Below are positions 5,129 to 10,334 of a stretch of DNA of 10,334 nucleotides, piece by piece. The notes under the pieces were generated by a model. The model searched no databases, had not been told where the DNA came from, and saw only the letters and a list, made by a program, of their open reading frames with translations. The stretch lies in the NCBI GenBank assembly GCA_021767245.1, contig JAASTO010000082.1, positions 1 to 10,334 on the forward strand, written 5' to 3'. This stretch comes from Balneolaceae bacterium. Its GTDB lineage: Bacteria > Bacteroidota > Rhodothermia > Balneolales > Balneolaceae. Positions within the stretch are counted from its first letter, which is position 1. Every line of letters starts with the position of its first letter. A program made the translations under genes and the position numbers.

Positions 5129-8100
5129 CAGGATGTGATCCGGGCTTCCGGGGGGACGGACCTGTCTATCGATCTCATTTCCAGTGGGCAGTATGTTGAT
5201 ATAACGGGTCCTACCATACGTGAAACTTCCGTTGGACAACTTGCTCAGAACGGAACCATAATTCTAACACTGCCAACCGGTTATGAGTGGAATACAGCTT
5301 TGACGGGAGCCGATATCACCTTGACCATCGAGCCAACCGGAGCTGCGAATACAAAATTGACAGCAAGTTTTACCGGATTCAATAATAATCAGGAAGCTGT
5401 CTTCACAATTGACAATGAAAGTGAAAGAAAAGGAAAGGGACAGGGCCCCGGCCGTATCGAGATCTCAGGATTACAGCTTAGACCGGCTACAACTGATGTT
5501 CCGGATGCAGGTACTATCTCTAATACCGGCTCAACAGGACCAAATGTAAATTACGGTGACCTCAGCAAGGTAGCCGGATCGACAGCTGAAATTTCTATAG
5601 AAACCGCTCCTGACGGTACCGGTCAGGATGTTCCTGCACAGGATATTCTGGCAGGAAATACTCTGACTGTTTATGCTATAGGTAGAGATATCGGGGGAAA
5701 TTTTGTGGAAAATGTGGCTTTGGCAGATCCCAACGACTGGTCACTGGTAAATGTAACTGGTAATGTCCCCTCAACAGCACTTGATCCTGCTGTTGATCTT
5801 AAAAGTGCCAATTTTTCTTCACAGTTAACCGGTACAGCCGATATTCAGGCAACTCTTTCCGGAGCAACCAGTATTCCATCCGGCACTATTACCGTTCTTC
5901 CAAGGAATGCGGATGAGATCGCAATTGACACTCAACCTCCTGCAAATGCCATTGCCGGTGAAGTTTTCTCCAATAATTTGATCGTTCATGTTCAGGATAT
6001 TTTCGGAAATCTGGTAACCACAGATAATACCACCCAGGCAACGGTAGCAATAAACAATGGAAGTGGCACCTTATCGGGTACGCTTACTCAAACGGCTGTC
6101 AATGGAGTTATTACATTCGATGATCTTTTAGCAGATATTGCAAATACCATCGATCTTTCGATCACCAGTTCCGGATTGAATTCAATTACCTCATCTTCCA
6201 TTGAAGTAGACCATAATGTTCCTGCAGGTCTTACTTATTTGGTTCAGCCGGCCAATACGGCACAAAACCAAACGATCACGCCACCGGTTGAAGTTCAATT
6301 GGTTGATGCATTCGGTAATACAGCAGACGTTCAGGGAATAACAATAGACCTCAGTGCCAGCGTTGCATTAGATGGCAGCAGCACACTCTCAACGAATACC
6401 AACTCTGCCGGTACAGCTGTATTTGATAACATTGTGATAGGAAACACAGCCACTATTGGCAATGCTACACTTACCGTGCAAAACTCAGGGGGCACCTATT
6501 CACAGGTCAGCGATGTATTTGAGGTTATCAGTCTAAACTCCCTGGCAAGATTTGACGTACAATCGACTTCAGACACCCCTATTTCGGAACAAACAGCCGG
6601 ACAGCCTTTCGATATCAGGATCAAAGCCATTAATGGCAATAACGAAATTTACACAGATTTTACGGATACGGTACGAATTACATCCAATTCACAGATCACC
6701 GTCAATGGAAGTCCGGTTACAGGTCTTACTTCACTGCCATTTAATAATGGAACCCTGGATACTACCATAACATTAACCACGTCCGGGCTATCAACTATCA
6801 ATGTTGAGAATCAGGACCTAAACCGTTCGGGACAAAGCAACGAATTCAATGTACTGCCCGGTGTACTTGATCCACTGACAACACTTATCACGGCCAACCC
6901 AACTGAGATACTTGCCAATGGTAGCAGTACATCTGATATCACTGTACAGTTGAGGGATGAATATTCTAATAATCTACTCACTGGCGGGGAATCGGTCGAG
7001 GTCTTTACTGATTTTGGCTCATTTACAGGAGACACCACCGCTTTTATGGCTGTGGATCAGGGAGACGGTTCTTACACTGCTCTACTAACCTCCTCTCAGG
7101 ATGCTTCTGAAACGGCTACGATCACAGCAGAGGTTAATTCTACTTCAGTACCTGATAATGCAACCGTTGATTTTACTCAGGGAGAAGCAGCTGCCTTCAA
7201 TATCATTCTGCCATCAACCGGTTCGGTTCCGGACACACAAACAGCCGGTATCCCATTCCCTATCAACGTTCAGGCTATTGATGCCTATGGTAATGTTGTT
7301 ACCGACTTTGAAGGAAATGTGACCATCAGTTCTAATTCAAATATTACAGGAGGAGCCAGTGCTACATTCAGCAATGGAACATTGACTGATCATAATATCA
7401 CACTGACTCAAAGCAACACTAACGCGACGATCACGATCACAGCTGATGATCTTTTTAATGTGGAAACAACCAGTGAGGAATTTGTTGTCGAAGCAAATGA
7501 TCCGGATCCGTCAACCTCTGTAGTTGTAGCTGATCCAAGTGTCCTACAAAATCAGGGAAACAGTGAGTCCACTATTTCCATTGTACTGCGCGATGCTTTC
7601 AACAACAGGGTTCTTGAGCAGATTCCGGTTTCGCTTAGCCTGACTCAAATTGAGGAAAATGGAAGTCCCTCCCCCGATGGTGTAGCCAGTGCAGGATTAT
7701 CCGCTCCTACCTGGAATGCAACTCAGCAAAATTATACAGCTACGTTAACGGCATCCAATACTGTTGAATTGGTTGAGGTGTCAGGTGCTTTTGGGACTGG
7801 GCCGGCTACATCTATCAATCAAACTGCAACAATTGACATCGTAAATCCTATCGTATGGACATCAGGCGCCGGAGGTCCACCCGGTAACAGAACCGACTGG
7901 ACCAATCCTGAAAACTGGAATCCGCAAACTGTTCCACAAAGTGGTGATTATGTGATCATTCCTGATGTCGCAGACCTCCCTATATTAGACTTAAATATTG
8001 ATCTTGGAACATTCGAGATTCAGAATGGCGCTTCACTCACCCTTTTTGGTGGAAATGCTATTAACGTAAGCGGAGCACTGATCGTAGATGGTATCCTCGA

Positions 8101-10258
8101 TATTGAAGATAATACTGACCTGACAACATTAGGTGGTTTCGGTGGGTCCGGAACGTTTACTGCCGGTGCCCAAACTGATGTAGAAGTTGGCGGAGATATT
8201 ACCGTTAGCAGTTTCCTGGCCCGAAATGAGGGAGCTATTATTACATTGAATGGCGAAAGCCCACAAACGATCTCCACTCCAAATTTTCTTGCTCAAAACC
8301 TGAATATTGAAAACGACGTAACCTTTAATACCGGTTCTGACCTGCTGGACGTGAATACCCTGAATATTGCGGCTGGAAAAACCTTTGAGCTGCAAGCCGG
8401 TGCCGGAATGACTCTTGATATCACGGAGCAACTGACCGGTCAGGGAACACTGCTTTTGAATGACAATACCTTTGTATTGAGAGGCAATGCCAACCTTGAG
8501 AACATCGATGCCAGTGAGGGTACGGTGGTGTTTGGGATCAGGCTTGACGAAATTTTTGTGGATTATCCGGATCTCCAACAACAGCAGATCTCAAACTTCA
8601 CTGAGATGCAAAACGCAGTCATCAACAATACCGAAGGCGTGCGTACCTTTGATGACATTATAATATCCGGTGACCTTACTTTACAAAATGGTCCTCTGAT
8701 TCTCAGCTCAGGAAATAGCCTGATAGCCCCGAACATCTCTTATGTTAATGGCACCTTGAGAATGCTGCGAAATGTAAATGCTTCCCGTGGCTGGCGAATG
8801 ATATCAGCTCCGTTAGAGAGTGATTTCAATGACTTTTTGGATAAGACGGTCACTCAGGGCTATACCGGTGCCAGTCTGGGTAATGATCCGGCTGACTCCC
8901 TTCAGCCAAACGTGCTTTGGTATGATACAACCTACGAAGTGGCTGATGGAGAACTTGGAACCACTGACAATCAGCGCTGGAGAGCCCCTGTTAATGCCAC
9001 AGATACCCCAACGGCCGGTCGCGGGTACTTTGTGTACTTCTTTGGTGATATAGCTTCAGACTCCAGATACAATACCCCTCTCCCGCTCACTTTAGATATA
9101 GAGGGAACGGAATATCCGGCTGCCACAGGTACGTTCAATTTTTCTGAAGTAGCTTATAATGAAAATTCAGATGGCTGGAATCTTGTAGGAAATCCTTTTG
9201 CTTCAAGCCTTGATTGGGATAATCCGGGTTGGACCAAAACCAATATTGATAACGTGCTCTATGTATGGGATCCTGTGACCAACGATTATTTTTACTGGAA
9301 CGGAATTGGAGGCGGTAATCTGGACGGTACAAAATTAGGAAACGGGATCATCCGGCCTTTCCAGGCATTTTGGGTGAAAGCCAATGCAGATAACCCGGTG
9401 CTAAGCGTGGACCAAAATGCCCGTACTACCGGAGGTACATTTCTGAGCAAAAATAATAAGGAACCGGAAGTCATTGCCCTGGAGCTTTCCACAGGTGAAT
9501 ATTCCAAACCGACCCACATCACACTATCACCGGGTGGCAAAACGCAAAAAGATGACCGTGATGCCATTCGCTTGCTTCCGTTTGAGACCAATAGTTATCT
9601 CGAGTTCTTCACAACTTTAGATGATGGGACTCAGCTGGCAATCAATAACCTGGCCCGTGATTTCGGTACAGAGATCGAAATTCCCCTTCATGTCGGTGGA
9701 TATGAAAACGGATTTCCTATGAATGGATCCTATACCATTCAATTGCATGATCTGGAAGAACTGCCACAAGGCTGGTCTATCACTCTTAAAGATAAGCAAA
9801 CAGGTGAAACCATTGACCTAATCGATCAGGTAACTTATACCTTCGATCTATCACAGCAAGCCGCTAAGGTTGCTACAAATTCCGTACAAAACTTCAGCCT
9901 TACCAATTCTTCTTCCAGGTCAAAATCAAATGCTGACCCTGAATCTCGATTTGTGCTTATTCTGGCTCCGGGTGAAGATGCTGATGGTCTTCCGGATCAA
10001 TTTGAGCTCTACAATAATTACCCGAATCCCTTCAACCCAAGAACCACTATACGATTTGCCGTACCGATCGAAGGCCCTGTTCAATTAGACGTGTATGATA
10101 TTCTTGGTAGAAAGGTCACACAGCTGGTCGATCAAAATTATCAGGCGGGCTTCCATGAGGTCAATTTTGATGCCAATCGACTGGCCAGTGGCGTATATAT
10201 ATATCGACTGTCTACGGCAGGCGGGGTACTTACGAAGAAGATGACCCTGGTCAAATAG
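5057..10258 (+). CDS. Giant secreted T9SS cargo protein with Ig-like repeats and type-A sorting domain
   Basis: A 1733-residue exported protein, probably a surface adhesin or structural protein; no catalytic motif was recognised. Residues 1-24 are a signal peptide (basic start, VILLLL core, cleavage likely after LQA). Residues 25-172 form a beta-rich N-terminal domain with a basic loop at 121-133. About seven Ig-like modules follow at roughly 173-284, 285-388, 389-493, 495-602, 603-709, 710-814 and 815-930; the last four are an A-B-A-B duplication whose B modules resemble invasin-type Big_1 domains. A Trp-rich NW segment (934-958) leads into a probable beta-helix (about 970-1235). Next come two GW-type modules (about 1244-1330 and 1372-1446), a beta-rich region to about 1640 and the T9SS type-A domain (1649-1733). 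No cysteine was seen in the whole chain. The Ig region is extremely acidic. Export would be by Sec and then T9SS, whose own genes lie elsewhere. It is divergent from rmlA. Its function beyond surface localisation is inference. Confidence 0.93.
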   Translation: MVRAIKLSFTVILLLLSASGLLQAQDVIRASGGTDLSIDLISSGQYVDITGPTIRETSVGQLAQNGTIILTLPTGYEWNTALTGADITLTIEPTGAANTKLTASFTGFNNNQEAVFTIDNESERKGKGQGPGRIEISGLQLRPATTDVPDAGTISNTGSTGPNVNYGDLSKVAGSTAEISIETAPDGTGQDVPAQDILAGNTLTVYAIGRDIGGNFVENVALADPNDWSLVNVTGNVPSTALDPAVDLKSANFSSQLTGTADIQATLSGATSIPSGTITVLPRNADEIAIDTQPPANAIAGEVFSNNLIVHVQDIFGNLVTTDNTTQATVAINNGSGTLSGTLTQTAVNGVITFDDLLADIANTIDLSITSSGLNSITSSSIEVDHNVPAGLTYLVQPANTAQNQTITPPVEVQLVDAFGNTADVQGITIDLSASVALDGSSTLSTNTNSAGTAVFDNIVIGNTATIGNATLTVQNSGGTYSQVSDVFEVISLNSLARFDVQSTSDTPISEQTAGQPFDIRIKAINGNNEIYTDFTDTVRITSNSQITVNGSPVTGLTSLPFNNGTLDTTITLTTSGLSTINVENQDLNRSGQSNEFNVLPGVLDPLTTLITANPTEILANGSSTSDITVQLRDEYSNNLLTGGESVEVFTDFGSFTGDTTAFMAVDQGDGSYTALLTSSQDASETATITAEVNSTSVPDNATVDFTQGEAAAFNIILPSTGSVPDTQTAGIPFPINVQAIDAYGNVVTDFEGNVTISSNSNITGGASATFSNGTLTDHNITLTQSNTNATITITADDLFNVETTSEEFVVEANDPDPSTSVVVADPSVLQNQGNSESTISIVLRDAFNNRVLEQIPVSLSLTQIEENGSPSPDGVASAGLSAPTWNATQQNYTATLTASNTVELVEVSGAFGTGPATSINQTATIDIVNPIVWTSGAGGPPGNRTDWTNPENWNPQTVPQSGDYVIIPDVADLPILDLNIDLGTFEIQNGASLTLFGGNAINVSGALIVDGILDIEDNTDLTTLGGFGGSGTFTAGAQTDVEVGGDITVSSFLARNEGAIITLNGESPQTISTPNFLAQNLNIENDVTFNTGSDLLDVNTLNIAAGKTFELQAGAGMTLDITEQLTGQGTLLLNDNTFVLRGNANLENIDASEGTVVFGIRLDEIFVDYPDLQQQQISNFTEMQNAVINNTEGVRTFDDIIISGDLTLQNGPLILSSGNSLIAPNISYVNGTLRMLRNVNASRGWRMISAPLESDFNDFLDKTVTQGYTGASLGNDPADSLQPNVLWYDTTYEVADGELGTTDNQRWRAPVNATDTPTAGRGYFVYFFGDIASDSRYNTPLPLTLDIEGTEYPAATGTFNFSEVAYNENSDGWNLVGNPFASSLDWDNPGWTKTNIDNVLYVWDPVTNDYFYWNGIGGGNLDGTKLGNGIIRPFQAFWVKANADNPVLSVDQNARTTGGTFLSKNNKEPEVIALELSTGEYSKPTHITLSPGGKTQKDDRDAIRLLPFETNSYLEFFTTLDDGTQLAINNLARDFGTEIEIPLHVGGYENGFPMNGSYTIQLHDLEELPQGWSITLKDKQTGETIDLIDQVTYTFDLSQQAAKVATNSVQNFSLTNSSSRSKSNADPESRFVLILAPGEDADGLPDQFELYNNYPNPFNPRTTIRFAVPIEGPVQLDVYDILGRKVTQLVDQNYQAGFHEVNFDANRLASGVYIYRLSTAGGVLTKKMTLVK
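6539..7846 (+). repeat. Tandem duplication of a two-module (A-B) Ig-like unit
   Basis: Codons 495-709 (6539-7183) and 710-930 (7184-7846) encode two copies of a pair of Ig-like modules. The A modules share QTAGxPF (512-518 and 728-734), TDF (533-535 and 749-751), SNSxIT (543-548 and 759-764), FxNGTL and ITLT. The B modules share AxPxxxL near 613-619 and 825-830, LRD (632-634 and 844-846), and a YTAxLT segment (673-678 and 893-898). The A period is 216 residues. At DNA level the 12-mer ACAAACAGCCGG recurs exactly 648 bases apart (6589 and 7237). Otherwise the copies have diverged, so the duplication is old. Confidence 0.75.
8786..9394 (+). repeat. Diverged internal duplication of a GW / NVL / aromatic module
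   Basis: Two stretches of the protein follow the same pattern. Copy one has GWRMISAP (1245-1252), NVLWYD (1285-1290) and GRGYFVYF (1321-1328). Copy two has GWNLVGNPF (1373-1381), NVLYVWD (1399-1405) and RPFQAFWVKA (1433-1442). Each runs from Gly-Trp and a hydrophobic strand ending in Pro, through an Asn-Val-Leu aromatic-Asp strand, to an aromatic strand. The second form is familiar from many T9SS cargo proteins, where it precedes the sorting domain. The duplication is inferred by eye. Confidence 0.5.
10001..10255 (+). other. T9SS type-A C-terminal sorting domain
   Basis: The last 85 residues (1649-1733) match the Por/T9SS type-A sorting domain: an opening FELYNNYPNPFNP, then TTIRFAVP, LDVYDILGRKVTQLVD, AGFHEVNFD, LASGVYIYRL and a terminal TKKMTLVK. 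In this system the domain directs passage through the outer-membrane T9SS translocon and is usually removed during surface attachment or release. The NPFNP form with an LGRKV strand is typical of Balneolota, Rhodothermota and Ignavibacteria relatives. Confidence 0.95.
10194..10204 (+). repeat. TA dinucleotide run inside the sorting-domain codons
   Basis: Eleven alternating bases, (TA)5T, encode the Val-Tyr-Ile-Tyr strand (1713-1716) of the sorting domain. A slip of one TA unit would shift the frame and replace the last 17 or so residues, including KKMTLVK. The run is short for a phase-variable tract and may only reflect the conserved VYIY strand. Confidence 0.5.
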
Positions 10259-10286
10259 CCCATCCGCTCCCCATTTTATTTCGTAT

Positions 10287-10319
10287 CCATAAAAAAATCT
10301 AATTTGTATTGATTTATGG
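10287..10319 (+). terminator. AT-rich inverted repeat downstream of the cargo gene, doubtful terminator
   Basis: CCATAAA (10287-10293) and TTTATGG (10313-10319) are perfect 7-bp arms around a 19-nt loop, starting 28 nt after the TAG stop. The stem is AT-rich, the loop is long and no T tract follows, so it is a poor intrinsic terminator, though nothing better is visible before the window ends. No gene is seen in 10259-10334. Confidence 0.2.
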
Positions 10320-10334
10320 TGTAGTGATATTAAA

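Noticed and set aside
8129..8581. 150-codon open frame on the minus strand inside the secreted protein gene
   Set aside because: It is antisense to the beta-helix region of a well-supported gene, shows no recognisable domain and is explained by low stop-codon frequency opposite this coding frame.
9135..9591. Overlapping 65- and 99-codon minus-strand frames antisense to the C-terminal half of the secreted protein
   Set aside because: No domain or ribosome-binding site was recognised, and the plus-strand frame here carries conserved T9SS cargo motifs.
1..10334. Search for tRNA, rRNA, CRISPR, insertion sequence, phage, toxin-antitoxin or defence genes
   Set aside because: None was seen. The EVE protein is the ordinary stand-alone form, not fused to a nuclease, so I do not claim a defence system.

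Overview
The window looks like chromosomal DNA (moderate GC by eye, roughly mid-40s percent) from a member of the Balneolota/Rhodothermota branch of the Bacteroidota-like bacteria. The main evidence is the 1733-residue secreted protein at 5057-10258. It ends in a textbook type IX secretion (T9SS, Por) type-A sorting domain of the YPNPFNP / LGRKV / SGVYIYRL / KKMTLVK kind. The moderate GC and the very acidic, cysteine-free exported protein next to cytosolic enzymes of ordinary charge fit a marine or saline Balneolota better than the GC-rich Rhodothermota, but this assignment is inference.

Layout. The left half (68-4869) is entirely on the minus strand. In transcription order it holds a four-gene dTDP-L-rhamnose cassette, rmlA-rmlD-rmlC-rmlB (4869 down to 1753). 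The genes are packed with ATGA overlaps or a 2-nt gap. Next come a 123-nt gap with a REP-like imperfect palindrome, a stand-alone EVE-domain protein (1629-1156) closed by a strong hairpin terminator (1115-1143), and an aldo/keto reductase (1000-68) with its own Shine-Dalgarno. The right half is one plus-strand gene for the large T9SS cargo protein. It diverges from rmlA across a 187-nt intergenic region (4870-5056) that must hold both promoters. The last 76 nt (10259-10334) hold no gene and no convincing terminator.

How the genes may work together. RmlA, RmlB, RmlC and RmlD form the complete four-step route from glucose-1-phosphate and dTTP to dTDP-L-rhamnose, a donor for O-antigen and other surface glycans. 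T9SS cargo is commonly attached to an anionic lipopolysaccharide, so a surface-sugar operon divergent from a T9SS cargo gene could be functionally related. The window has no glycosyltransferase or secretion gene to prove it. The cargo protein is modular: signal peptide, an N-terminal beta-sandwich-like domain, about seven Ig-like modules (four of them an A-B-A-B duplication), a probable beta-helix stretch, a duplicated GW/NPF-type module, another beta-rich region and the sorting domain. I infer an adhesin or surface structural role; no catalytic motif was recognised.

No tRNA, rRNA, CRISPR array, insertion sequence, phage gene or defence cassette was seen, and I did not find a convincing new multi-gene system. 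The points most worth a second look are internal duplications and composition of the giant protein, the short RmlA, the rml/cargo divergence, the REP-like palindrome and a TA run inside the sorting signal.
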